NCBI GenBank assembly: GCA_902786855.1
Contig: CADAEH010000006.1
Coordinates: 1-64,000 of the forward strand
From: an uncultured Eubacteriales bacterium
Lineage (GTDB): Bacteria > Bacillota > Clostridia > Peptostreptococcales > Anaerovoracaceae
DNA length: 64,000 bases
Reading direction: 5' to 3'
Shown here: positions 6,981 to 14,693 of the stretch, one piece after another
Position numbering within the stretch: the first letter of the stretch is position 1
Layout: every line of letters starts with the position of its first letter
Program-made: the position numbers and the translations under genes
Notes under the pieces: generated by a model
Seen by the model: only the letters and a program-made list of their open reading frames with translations
What the model was told of the DNA's origin: nothing
The model's database searches: none

Positions 6981-7583
6981 CTATTCCTGTTCTTTCTGTT
7001 CTGTGCTCTGGCTGATCCGGCGCCGCGCCCCTCTCAACCTTAGTGCAGCGAAAACCATTTCTGCCATCATGATCAATGATGTGACTTCAATGATCAATGC
7101 CGGTAATGAATTATTGGTACTGAACTCCCCGAGGTATTCATGCGACTCCGGCAAAAGATAGTTTGCGGCGACCGCCGCTGTGTTGATGATGATCATTATG
7201 ACCGCAAGGATGAGATATCCCTTGCGTCTCCGGACACCTCTCCCTTCCGAGATCGCCGCCCTTCCGATATATGTTCTGACCGCCAGAAACAGAAGCATGA
7301 TTATCAGCATGACCGCAAGCACGATATAGTAAAGATGCTGATCAGATATACTGATACCGATTTTGTCGGCAGCTTTTCTTGCGACAGCGATCGACTCGTC
7401 TTTGAGCATGAAAACCAGGCTCAGCGTCTTGACTACAGTCCAGATGCTGAACAGTATGATCCCCGTTCCCACTACGATGAGAGTGTTCTGAGATCTTCTC
7501 ATCAGGATATGATCCGAGTCATTATCGATGTGATTCAATACGGCATCTTTTTTAATTTTCTCAACAGCTTCTGTATCTGCCAT
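6981..7583 (-). CDS. Four-helix membrane protein of unknown function
   Basis: A product of 200 residues, first gene of the six-gene operon. After a charged N-terminus (MADTEAVEKIKKDAV) there are hydrophobic segments at about 33-58, 85-102, 120-142 and 160-182. The loops are Arg-rich (GRGVRRRKGY, RGARRRISQ). The stop is 3 bases from the start of the DUF6765-like gene, so coupling is likely. No family was recognised. A promoter with a perfect TATAAT lies about 85 bases upstream. Confidence 0.7.
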   Translation of the reverse strand: MADTEAVEKIKKDAVLNHIDNDSDHILMRRSQNTLIVVGTGIILFSIWTVVKTLSLVFMLKDESIAVARKAADKIGISISDQHLYYIVLAVMLIIMLLFLAVRTYIGRAAISEGRGVRRRKGYLILAVIMIIINTAAVAANYLLPESHEYLGEFSTNNSLPALIIEVTSLIMMAEMVFAALRLRGARRRISQSTEQKEQE

Positions 7584-7666
7584 AACCCCGTCGCACAGCG
7601 AAAAACCGGCAGCTCCCTAATATTATATCGGCAGCCGCCCTGTTCATGTATCTCATTTCAAGCTTT

Positions 7667-7694
7667 ATTATACAACTCTAAGCGCCAAGTGTAA
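7667..7694 (-). promoter_or_regulatory. Probable promoter of the 1.8-7.6 kb operon
   Basis: On the minus strand TTACAC (7689-7694) and TATAAT (7667-7672) are separated by 16 bases. The -10 is perfect, the -35 moderate. It overlaps the 3' edge of the esterase gene region and faces the six-gene operon. Confidence 0.5.
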
Positions 7695-7697
7695 TGA

Positions 7698-8570
7698 TCA
7701 ACGCATTACGACCTGGCAGATCTTGTTTACTGCCGGCATTGCTTCGGAAATCGGCATCAGCGGATAGACATGATTCATTTCCTCTGCAACGATCAGTTCA
7801 TTAGATGGATCTTTGTCCAGTTTGTCAAAGCACTTTACAGTATCCGGATACAGGATATCTGCAGTACCAATAAATGCTGTCACATTATGGATCCCCGCCA
7901 GATCACCATAGATCGGGCTGATTCTCCAGTCATGCAGATCCAGGTCACCTGCCCAGCGTTCCCCGATAACTCTCAATTCTCCCGGTGCAAGGAACGGATC
8001 ACGTTCCTGATAATCCTTGATGTCTTCGTTTTCCATCGTGACATCGACCCATGGGGAAATAAGAATGACCTCATCAGGCATCTTCAGGCCTTCTTCCCTG
8101 AAATACTCTGCCAGAGCAAGACAGAATCCGCCGCCTGCGGAGTCACCTATCAGCATGATCTTTGCACCGCGGAACTCTCTGCAGACCTTTTTATACAGCG
8201 GGACGATCAGGTCATATGCCTCTTTGTAAGTAGCATAAGGCACCAGCCTGTAAGCCGGAACGATAAACTCTGCACCTGTCCTCTTCGCAACTTTTTCAAT
8301 CAGTTGCCAGTGTGGAGGAATGATATCGTAGAAGTATGCGCCCCCGTGAATGTAAAATATCACAGACTGCGGTTTTGATTTCTCGTTATGATAGAAAATT
8401 CGTCCATTTTCAGAATCTTCATGCCTGGTCTTGATGGTCAGCGGTGCCGGAGTCTTCGTCTCTTCTCTCTGCATCGCTTTTTCAAGAACGTGCTCAGTTT
8501 CCTCAGCTGTCAGTTTAGGCCAGAATTTCAGCAGCTCAGACATGATTTTTGCACTTAAACTCTTACTCAT
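7698..8570 (-). CDS. HSL-family alpha/beta-hydrolase (esterase/acetylhydrolase)
   Basis: The start at 8568-8570 (MSKSLSAK) is preferred because GGAGGGAG lies 5 bases before it. The product is 290 residues, the normal size for hormone-sensitive-lipase-type esterases. The HGGA oxyanion motif is at 75-78 (YIHGGAYFYD) and the nucleophile elbow IGDSAGGG holds S144. An Asp in TADILYPD (about 240) and a His in MNHVYPL (about 267) complete the expected triad. No signal peptide, so cytoplasmic. Such enzymes cleave short-chain acyl or acetyl esters; the substrate is unknown. It lies about 110 bases after the flavodoxin gene and may be read from it or from its own promoter. Confidence 0.85.
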   Translation of the reverse strand: MSKSLSAKIMSELLKFWPKLTAEETEHVLEKAMQREETKTPAPLTIKTRHEDSENGRIFYHNEKSKPQSVIFYIHGGAYFYDIIPPHWQLIEKVAKRTGAEFIVPAYRLVPYATYKEAYDLIVPLYKKVCREFRGAKIMLIGDSAGGGFCLALAEYFREEGLKMPDEVILISPWVDVTMENEDIKDYQERDPFLAPGELRVIGERWAGDLDLHDWRISPIYGDLAGIHNVTAFIGTADILYPDTVKCFDKLDKDPSNELIVAEEMNHVYPLMPISEAMPAVNKICQVVMR

Positions 8571-8680
8571 ATTCTCCCTCCGTTCATCTGCTTTTTCCAT
8601 TGGAAAGATAGTACCTTTTTTCAGTCTTATTTACCCGTGCGAGACGATGTTCAGCTCTCTGCCTGCATATCTGTCTCATC

Positions 8681-9187
8681 TTAATCAAAGATCTCAACAG
8701 CTTTCTCTGCGAACCTGCGGCCGTAGATCACAAAATAGTCTTTATAATATTCGAGAGAGTTGTGTGCTTCAACATTACTGTTCACCCCGACCGGTCCCAT
8801 GTGGATGTACGGCTCGCCGCAGCCGCTTCCGCCTGAATAGCAGAGCATACCGTAATCGAGCTCATTTATCAGGATAGACTGGATCACGAGCTCTCCTCCT
8901 CCATGTGTGTACTGAGCAGTCGCAAAAGCACCTCCCAGCTTGCCCGCCAGTTCAAGGTGCGCCGCAGACGCAAGCAGCCAGGCATGCATGTCCGGAGTCA
9001 TCTGCGTGCAGTATGAAGGCGAACCGATCACGATACCTTTGGACTCATTGACGAAAGCTTCATCTGCATCTTTAATAGAAAAAGCCCTGGCGTCGACATC
9101 CTGAACAGAGCTCATGCCCTCGATGATCCACTCGGCAGCCTGCTTAGTGTTACCACTTTTCGAATCATATATCACTGAAATCTTCAT
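8681..9187 (-). CDS. Flavodoxin-like FMN protein / NAD(P)H:quinone oxidoreductase type
   Basis: A product of 168 residues. It starts MKISVIYDSKSGNTKQAAEW, the flavodoxin phosphate-binding loop (S/T-x-T/S-G-N-T), and has GSPSYCTQMTPDMHAWL and ATAQYTHGGGE, matching the second and third FMN-contact loops of WrbA/flavodoxin-like proteins. It is expected to bind FMN and act in cytoplasmic electron transfer or quinone reduction. It is 23 bases downstream of the NUDIX gene and probably cotranscribed. A single-domain flavodoxin electron carrier is the main alternative to a quinone reductase. Confidence 0.8.
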   Translation of the reverse strand: MKISVIYDSKSGNTKQAAEWIIEGMSSVQDVDARAFSIKDADEAFVNESKGIVIGSPSYCTQMTPDMHAWLLASAAHLELAGKLGGAFATAQYTHGGGELVIQSILINELDYGMLCYSGGSGCGEPYIHMGPVGVNSNVEAHNSLEYYKDYFVIYGRRFAEKAVEIFD

Positions 9188-9210
9188 GTTGAATCCCTCT
9201 CGCTTCGTAT

Positions 9211-9732
9211 TTACAGTTCCCAGGTCCCTCTTCCTTCTCTTGCGAAAAAAAGATATCCCAGCAGGTCTTTCTGATATGGGATGAAGCTGCCGTCATCGAT
9301 CATGGCTTCGACCTCCTTGCGGCTTGCCCATTTAACATCAGCGACTTCATCTGTCTGCAGGCGCAGATCATCCAATGACAGATCTGTCTCAACAGCATAG
9401 AAATCATCAAAGCCATCGGAGAAATTAACTGTGATGACAGGTCTTCTGTTGCTGAAATCGATGTCGATACCAAGCTCTTCAGCGGTTTCTCTCTCAGCAG
9501 CGGCACGGCTTGTGTCACCTGCGCCTGCGCCTCCGCCCACACTTACATCCCACAAAGAAGGCCAGCGAACTATATCATCCGCTCTCTTCTGGATCAGCAT
9601 TTCTCCTTTGCTGTTGAATATGCATACATGGACGACCATCCTGTATGTGCCTTTTTCGAGTTCTTCTCCCCGCCCTGCAGTCCTGCCTGTCAGTTCGCGA
9701 TCTACAGTATACAGGTCAATGATTTCAGCCAT
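9211..9732 (-). CDS. NUDIX hydrolase (YfcD/IPP-isomerase-like subgroup)
   Basis: A product of 173 residues. The core is SVGGGAGAGDTSRAAAERET followed by AEELG, which fits the Nudix box with the RExxEE metal-binding helix intact. The first Glu of the classical box is Gly, as often seen in the YfcD/isopentenyl-diphosphate-isomerase-like branch. The preceding stretch (IQKRADDIVRWPSLWDVS) also resembles that branch. The substrate is probably a nucleoside diphosphate derivative, but the subgroup is mostly uncharacterised. It is the first gene of a likely NUDIX-flavodoxin unit; a TATAAT box lies about 65 bases upstream on the minus strand (9794-9799). Confidence 0.85.
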   Translation of the reverse strand: MAEIIDLYTVDRELTGRTAGRGEELEKGTYRMVVHVCIFNSKGEMLIQKRADDIVRWPSLWDVSVGGGAGAGDTSRAAAERETAEELGIDIDFSNRRPVITVNFSDGFDDFYAVETDLSLDDLRLQTDEVADVKWASRKEVEAMIDDGSFIPYQKDLLGYLFFAREGRGTWEL

Positions 9733-9898
9733 TATTCCTCACCTCTTTCAGGCCACCTGCCGCCGCCACGGGGCATCTCTATTGTTTTTTTCAATTATAC
9801 AAAACTTCGGCTGGAACATAAAGATAACCAGCCTGCTGAAATGCATCTGACCGCATCGCTGATTCTGGCTTATGTACGACCGAAATAAATATTTTTGA

Positions 9899-9927
9899 TT
9901 GACAGCATCTGAAAAAAACGATAATAT
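9899..9927 (+). promoter_or_regulatory. Strong sigma-A-type promoter for the YitT leader
   Basis: TTGACA (9899-9904), a 17-base A-rich spacer, then TAATAT (9922-9927). The predicted RNA start is near 9934, leaving a leader of about 145 bases before the YitT gene. Confidence 0.75.
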
Positions 9928-9933
9928 ACGGAA

Positions 9934-10043
9934 CGTGCCCGAGGCACCATAACAACTCAATTATGATAAAGGTATTAGGCGAAAAGCTTCGATCCACGTC
10001 AGTCAGGGAAAATCATCCTGATCTACGTGGATCTCTTTATTTT
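9934..10043 (+). promoter_or_regulatory. Structured leader with internal terminator before the YitT gene
   Basis: The leader holds a small GTGCC/GGCAC hairpin (9935-9947). Further on comes a terminator-like hairpin, GATCCACGT (9991-9999) with ACGTGGATC (10025-10033) and an inner CAGG/CCTG pairing, followed by TCTTTATTTT. A terminator between a strong promoter and the start codon suggests attenuation, a riboswitch, or a short independent RNA. No known aptamer was recognised. Confidence 0.5.
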
Positions 10044-10080
10044 AAGGGGTATGCGGATCGTTGGAAAGTGAGGAAGAGAT

Positions 10081-10953
10081 ATGGGAAAAGATAACGGTAT
10101 TCTGTTAAAGCTATCTGCAAAAGCAGCAGTAATCACAGCGGGAAATCTGCTGTATGCTGCGGGTGTAGTGTTTTTCATCCTGCCTTCAAGCCTTATAACC
10201 GGAGGTACCACCGGCATCGCACTGATAGCCAACCACTATGGCAACATACCAGTATCCACATTTATCGGTATTTTCAATATCGTCATGTTTGCAGCAGGAT
10301 TGCTTGTTCTCGGCAAGGCCTTTGCCCTCTCCACTCTGATAAGCACACTTGCATATCCTGTAATGCTCGGTCTGCTCGAGCGTGCTGCGAGCGATTTTGT
10401 TATCACTGACGACAAATTGCTGTGCGCTCTGTTCGGCGGTCTTTGCATCGGAGCGAGCCTCGCTCTGATCATAAGATTCGGAGCAAGCACCGGCGGCATG
10501 GACATACCGCCACTGATCCTGAACAAAAAACTCGGCATCCCGGTCAGCGTGAGCATGTATGTATTTGACTTTGCAATACTGGCAGGCCAGATGTTCTTCT
10601 CGGAAAGACAGACCATCCTCTATGGTCTGCTGCTTGTAATGGTATATACGATGACCCTGGACAAGCTGCTGACGCTTGGAGCAGGCAGGACAAAAGTCGA
10701 GATCATCAGCCGCGAACCGGAAAAACTCCGCGTTGCCATTCTGGAAAAAATGGACCGCGGAGTCACTATGCTCCATGCCAGAACAGGATATCTCGGCATT
10801 GAGACTGATATTCTGTATTGCATAATCTCTCCGAGAGAGCTTCACAGAATGGAAAACATCATCAGAAATGAAGATCCGGATGCATTTATCGTGCTTTCAA
10901 AAGCAAGCGGCGTATACGGGAGAGGTTTCAGCAGAGAAAAGAGTTACATCTGA
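10081..10953 (+). CDS. YitT family membrane protein (DUF161 + DUF2179)
   Basis: A product of 290 residues, the usual size of YitT proteins. About five or six hydrophobic segments fill residues 10-205 (DUF161), with the family-typical SLITGGTTGIALI near 39-51 and FGASTGGMDI near 137-146. The cytoplasmic C-terminal DUF2179 domain (about 210-290) ends in GVYGRGF, its conserved terminus. A ribosome binding site GAGGAAGAG precedes ATG 10081. The molecular function of YitT proteins is not established. Expression appears controlled by the terminated leader just upstream. It is a single-gene unit closed by hairpins at 10980-11042. Confidence 0.9.
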   Translation: MGKDNGILLKLSAKAAVITAGNLLYAAGVVFFILPSSLITGGTTGIALIANHYGNIPVSTFIGIFNIVMFAAGLLVLGKAFALSTLISTLAYPVMLGLLERAASDFVITDDKLLCALFGGLCIGASLALIIRFGASTGGMDIPPLILNKKLGIPVSVSMYVFDFAILAGQMFFSERQTILYGLLLVMVYTMTLDKLLTLGAGRTKVEIISREPEKLRVAILEKMDRGVTMLHARTGYLGIETDILYCIISPRELHRMENIIRNEDPDAFIVLSKASGVYGRGFSREKSYI

Positions 10954-10979
10954 ACGCTCCTGCCGCTTAATCTGACGAT

Positions 10980-11003
10980 TTGAAGCGGGTAATCCCTGCT
11001 TCA
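10980..11003 (+). terminator. Hairpin following the YitT gene
   Basis: TGAAGC-GGG pairs with CCC-GCTTCA around TAAT, 27 bases after the stop. The T-run is weak, so it may only protect the 3' end; the stronger terminator follows at 11011-11042. Confidence 0.4.
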
Positions 11004-11010
11004 TTGATAA

Positions 11011-11042
11011 AATGCAGGGGGATAGTTTTCGTCCCCCTGCAT
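11011..11042 (-). terminator. Bidirectional terminator between convergent genes
   Basis: ATGCAGGGGGA pairs perfectly with TCCCCCTGCAT around a 9-base loop. On the minus strand it is followed by TTTTAT, directly after the stop of the 11044 gene. It can also stop plus-strand transcripts from the YitT gene. Confidence 0.8.
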
Positions 11043-11043
11043 C

Positions 11044-11688
11044 TTACACGTTTTCTCCGCCATTTATTCTATACAGCACCAGTCCGCCACGCATTTTATG
11101 ACCTGTTTCCCACAGCTGCCTGAGACTGACCCACAGGTACGAGCTGTAAGTCACCGTCCTGACCCACAGGCCATCTTCGCGCTCATCGTATCCGTTGATC
11201 AGGAACCAGTGCCAGTTGAAATCTTTCATCCTGCGGTCCTTATGGTTGAGTATGAGTGTGGGGACCGGGAATCCGCCGTCTATCTGCCGAATGATCGCAC
11301 CGGCAGCAGCTTCTGCCGGCTCTGTCCCGTCCAGAGTATCCATGGTGATCCTGTCCTCGCCGCAGTCCTTGAGATACTTGCCCAGTCCTTCAGTATAAAT
11401 ATCCAGCTTGTTGATGCCACTCATACGCGGCCACAGATATTTTTCCATCAGGTGTGCAAAATCAACATATGACGTGCGGGTGACCTCGCTCAGATCGTAC
11501 GGGTACAGCTTGTCGAATCCCATGTGAAGAGCAAAATAAAGGCAGCTGTCACAGGCAGTTTCCGCGCCGCAGCCCCCGATCCTCATCATGAAAGTACGGA
11601 ACCAGTCCTGGTTCCCTCCATAAGAATTCCCGATTCTGAAATGCTCTAGTTCTTTTCTCAACAGTCCCGGTCCTTTTTCAGTCAGCAT
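11044..11688 (-). CDS. Papain/C39-like cysteine-peptidase-fold protein
   Basis: Up to 214 residues from the ATG at 11688. That start has no ribosome binding site, and a TTG about 10 codons in, behind AAAGGA, is a possible alternative. RIGGCGAETACDSCLYFAL (about 37-55) places a cysteine at the start of a helix, and NWHWFLINGYDE (His about 160) supplies the His that papain-like and C39-like folds need. A Trp/Tyr-rich strand pair (VRTVTYSSYLWVSL) follows. There is no signal peptide, so it acts in the cytoplasm if active. Three cysteines within 10 residues leave a metal or disulfide role open. It is a monocistronic gene between YitT and a small membrane protein. The substrate is unknown. Confidence 0.6.
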   Translation of the reverse strand: MLTEKGPGLLRKELEHFRIGNSYGGNQDWFRTFMMRIGGCGAETACDSCLYFALHMGFDKLYPYDLSEVTRTSYVDFAHLMEKYLWPRMSGINKLDIYTEGLGKYLKDCGEDRITMDTLDGTEPAEAAAGAIIRQIDGGFPVPTLILNHKDRRMKDFNWHWFLINGYDEREDGLWVRTVTYSSYLWVSLRQLWETGHKMRGGLVLYRINGGENV

Positions 11689-11733
11689 GTATGTATGACT
11701 TCGCTTGCTGTGAAGCCATAACGACCAGTGGTC

Positions 11734-12012
11734 TCACAATCCGAAGACCATTATCGCAATCACATATATACCTATTATGATTACCGTTGCCAGTATGTCA
11801 AGTATGCTTAATATCCGCACCGCTTTATCTTCCCTGAAATGCTTTCGTCCTATGAAGAAGAATGCAAAACCGAGGAAGCCAAGCAGAGTTGCTATTGCTG
11901 TGATGTTCCCGGCAGCATCTGAGCTTGTATGGGATGTCATCAGTATATATGCCAGCGGCGCCGAGACCACCGGTATCAATTTAAGCAGTATCACTGCTGT
12001 TCTGTTTTTCAT
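11734..12012 (-). CDS. Small three-helix membrane protein
   Basis: The start at MKNRTAVILL (12010-12012) has a GGACAGGAA ribosome binding site; a longer frame to 12093 lacks one. The product is 92 residues with hydrophobic segments at about 6-24, 36-55 and 65-90, and a short basic loop (GRKHFREDKAVR) between the last two. No family was recognised. A GC-rich hairpin (12042-12067) sits in its leader. Confidence 0.6.
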   Translation of the reverse strand: MKNRTAVILLKLIPVVSAPLAYILMTSHTSSDAAGNITAIATLLGFLGFAFFFIGRKHFREDKAVRILSILDILATVIIIGIYVIAIMVFGL

Positions 12013-12041
12013 TTCCTGTCCTCTTCTGATATAAGTGCAAC

Positions 12042-12070
12042 AGCCGGGGACTGGTATGCCCCCGGCTTTT
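12042..12070. other. GC-rich hairpin in the leader of the small membrane protein gene
   Basis: AGCCGGGG (12042-12049) pairs with CCCCGGCT (12060-12067). The T-run follows on the plus strand, where no upstream gene exists. On the minus strand it lies 30-58 bases before the start codon. Role unclear. Confidence 0.4.
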
Positions 12071-12165
12071 ATAGGCCTCTTACAGGCTTTCAATTTGAAA
12101 TTATACCATAGTAAAGTGCAAGATTAAAAACGATCATTACGTAAGGGCCGCATTAGCATTTTTCA

Positions 12166-12206
12166 CGAAAAAAGAGCCTTGAAACCGTTTTGGTCTCAAA
12201 GCCCTG
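12166..12206 (-). terminator. Terminator of the ACT-domain/membrane protein unit
   Basis: On the minus strand GGCTTTGAGACC pairs with GGTTTCAAGGCTC around AAAAC and is followed by six Ts, just downstream of the stop at 12228. Confidence 0.85.
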
Positions 12207-12227
12207 ATGTGATGAAAGCAAAGGTGT

Positions 12228-12872
12228 TCAGGAAAACAGGAGTACAGTAGCCGCAGCGACAAGGCCCTGACATACTACATTGGATATTTCGATGACCCAG
12301 TGCACTTCAGGATTTTTCAGATCTGCCCTGATCCCTATCCCGCAGAGCATGACGAAGAGCAATATAGCCACAGCATACATGGTGATCGGGGCCATGACAC
12401 CGTCGCGAACGGACAGTGCTATCAGTGAAGTGTACAACATCAGATACCCTGCAGCACCGGTCAGAACGGCGATCGAGTTGATTTTTCTGCTTTTTGCATA
12501 AATCATTGCCAGCAGCAGGACAATAACTGCGATCAGAACGCAGATCGCAGCTGTGCTCATGTCCATGACGTATCTGAGCAGCATGAGCCCGGATATCAGT
12601 ATACCTGTGTTGACGCAGAATACGAGACTCACAGGCATCCTGAACTGTATGAGCCCAAGACCCACTATTACTTTGCCGGTCGGGATGATGAAGCCGAAAA
12701 ATACAGAAATGATCGCACCAATAAGCAGCATGACATTGAATGGCATGTCCATGCTGCTATAGGTGTTTCTTATGACTGTGATTATCGTAATGCTGTAGAA
12801 GATCGGATTTACATAGTCCAGAAGTCCCAGCGGTACCGAAAAACTGTTAAACCTGTTATTCTTTTGATCCAT
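12228..12872 (-). CDS. Multi-pass membrane protein of unknown function
   Basis: From the ATG at 12870-12872 the product is 214 residues; a TTG nine bases further upstream is possible. About six or seven hydrophobic segments span the whole protein with very few charged residues, for example FNVMLLIGAIISVFFGF and AAICVLIAVIVLLLAMIY. The start lies 16 bases after the stop of the ACT-domain gene and lacks a clear ribosome binding site, so translation is probably coupled. No transporter signature was seen. The pairing with a ligand-binding ACT protein hints at a small-molecule-controlled membrane function, which is inference only. Confidence 0.65.
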   Translation of the reverse strand: MDQKNNRFNSFSVPLGLLDYVNPIFYSITIITVIRNTYSSMDMPFNVMLLIGAIISVFFGFIIPTGKVIVGLGLIQFRMPVSLVFCVNTGILISGLMLLRYVMDMSTAAICVLIAVIVLLLAMIYAKSRKINSIAVLTGAAGYLMLYTSLIALSVRDGVMAPITMYAVAILLFVMLCGIGIRADLKNPEVHWVIEISNVVCQGLVAAATVLLFS

Positions 12873-12888
12873 TATCAGCAACTGTTTA

Positions 12889-13254
12889 TCAGACTATCGA
12901 ATATCCTGCTGACGCCAGGACATTCATAGCCCGTTCAAAGTTCTCTTTTTTTACAAGGATATAATCTGTGTTAAATGTGGAAACGGCAAAGATCCCGATC
13001 TTATTGTCTGCAAGGATCCCGGACAGCTTAGAGAGGATCCCTATAAGTGAAAAGTCCAGGATCCCCTGTATGCGAAAACCTTTCCAGCCGTCATCCCTGT
13101 CTGTAGTCCCTGCAGGGGTGTCTTCCGTTCTGCATACGAGGGAAAGCTCCTCGTCAGTCTTTCCGATAAAATAGAATTCCTTACCAAGGTCCAGATCTTC
13201 CATTGATCCGACCTTGCAGACCGTAAGATCATAAGGCATCACCTTTAGTTCCAT
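12889..13254 (-). CDS. ACT-domain protein (ACT_7/COG3603-like)
   Basis: A product of 121 residues with GGAGGCGC before ATG 13254. The C-terminal half (IQGILDFSLIGILSKLSGIL then DNKIGIFAVSTFNTDYILVK) is the beta-alpha-beta pattern of an ACT domain, and the N-terminal half (LTVCKVGSMEDLDLGKEFYF) matches stand-alone ACT proteins of the COG3603 type. ACT domains bind amino acids and regulate partners. The ligand is unknown. It is the first gene of a two-gene unit with a membrane protein. Confidence 0.8.
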   Translation of the reverse strand: MELKVMPYDLTVCKVGSMEDLDLGKEFYFIGKTDEELSLVCRTEDTPAGTTDRDDGWKGFRIQGILDFSLIGILSKLSGILADNKIGIFAVSTFNTDYILVKKENFERAMNVLASAGYSIV

Positions 13255-13307
13255 TTACTGCGCCTCCGAATTTATTGATTACCCTTATTATAAAAATCCG
13301 AATTGAT

Positions 13308-14660
13308 CTATCCCAGATATCTCATGAGTTCGACATTTGCGTCTGCTACCGTTCTCTCCTCGTCAATGCCGGTGAGCTTTCCGTTTTCCACGGTGACTTT
13401 TCCGTTTATGACTGTATAGTCGACCGAACCTCTGAGACCAACAGTGCCGAGCACTGATTTTGGATCGAAGCATGCACCCGTAAGCTCCAGGCGTCCGGAG
13501 TCGACGAGGAAGAAGTCTGCGCACTTGCCGACCTCAACCGATCCGATCTCCTTATCTCTGCCAAGCAGTCTGGCGGAACCCATCGTTGCGACCTTCAGCA
13601 TATCGTATCCTGTCGGCGCCAGCTTGCTGGAATTCAGGCGGTGCAGCAGGAATCCTACACGCAGCTCTTCGAGCATATCCGAACCGTCGTTGGAAGCGGA
13701 TCCGTCAACGCCGAGGCCGACCGGGATGCCCATTTCGAGCATTTCAGGTATTCTTGCAATGCCGGATGAAAGCTTCATGTTGGAGATCGGGCAGTGGCAT
13801 ACGCCTGTGCCTGTCTCGGCCAGAAGCTTCAGTTCTTCATCATTGAAGTGGATGCCGTGAGCATACCATACATCGTCTCCTACCCAGCCGAGTTTCTCCA
13901 TGTAGGCGAGTGGGCGGACCCCTTCACGCTCAAGCATGTAGTTCTCTTCATCCTTGGTCTCGCACAGATGCGTATGGAGCCTCACGCCCTTCTCACGTGC
14001 AAGGATCGCACTCTCGCGGAGCAGGTCTTCAGAAACTGAGAACGGCGAGCAAGGTGCCAGGGCTAAGCGGCGCATCGATGTAAAGGATGTGTCGTGGTAC
14101 TTGTCAATGAGATCTACACTGTCTTTCATGATCTCGTCGACTGTCTGGACCACACTGTCAGGCGGGAGTCCTCCGTCCTTGACAGACAGGTCCATTGATC
14201 CGCGTGAGAAGTGCATCCTTACACCCAGATCGTCAGCAGCTGCAGCCTGAGCTCCGATCAGGTCCCCGGTGCCTGCAGGGAAAACGTAGTGATGGTCAAA
14301 GACTGTTGTACAGCCGTTCTTGACCAGTTCGCCCATGCCGATCAATGAGGACAGATATACAGTGTCGGAATTCAGATTTTTCCATATCTCATAAAGTGTC
14401 TTGAGCCAGTCGAAGAGTTCCATGTTCTGGACCTTTTCGAGATTACGCGAGAAGACCTGATACAGGTGATGATGGGCATTGACCAGGCCCGGATAGCAGA
14501 TCATTCCGCTGCCATCGATGACGGTGTCAGCCTTATGCTTTTCCGGTCCGATATACTTGATCAGCCCGTCTTCGCAGAACAGATTCACATTTTCATACAC
14601 GGTATCCTTAGCATCGCATGATACAAGGCAACGTATATTGTTTACAGACAGAGTACTCAT
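13308..14660 (-). CDS. Amidohydrolase: 8-oxoguanine deaminase or MTA/SAH deaminase type
   Basis: A product of 450 residues, GGAGGT before ATG 14660. Metal-binding motifs of the cytosine-deaminase-like amidohydrolase superfamily are intact: GLVNAHHHLYQVFSRNL (about 60-76), HTHLCETKDEE, WYAHGIHFND and GLGVDGSASND. The phrase AHGIHFNDEE and the Asn-Asp after GVDGSAS fit 8-oxoguanine deaminase best; 5-methylthioadenosine/S-adenosylhomocysteine deaminase is the close alternative. It hydrolyses an amino group from a purine or related ring in the cytoplasm. It is 33 bases after the CAP-domain gene and may be the last gene of a long minus-strand run from 17378. Confidence 0.85.
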   Translation of the reverse strand: MSTLSVNNIRCLVSCDAKDTVYENVNLFCEDGLIKYIGPEKHKADTVIDGSGMICYPGLVNAHHHLYQVFSRNLEKVQNMELFDWLKTLYEIWKNLNSDTVYLSSLIGMGELVKNGCTTVFDHHYVFPAGTGDLIGAQAAAADDLGVRMHFSRGSMDLSVKDGGLPPDSVVQTVDEIMKDSVDLIDKYHDTSFTSMRRLALAPCSPFSVSEDLLRESAILAREKGVRLHTHLCETKDEENYMLEREGVRPLAYMEKLGWVGDDVWYAHGIHFNDEELKLLAETGTGVCHCPISNMKLSSGIARIPEMLEMGIPVGLGVDGSASNDGSDMLEELRVGFLLHRLNSSKLAPTGYDMLKVATMGSARLLGRDKEIGSVEVGKCADFFLVDSGRLELTGACFDPKSVLGTVGLRGSVDYTVINGKVTVENGKLTGIDEERTVADANVELMRYLG

Positions 14661-14693
14661 TTTTCTTTACCTCCCTGATCTCACTCCGATATC

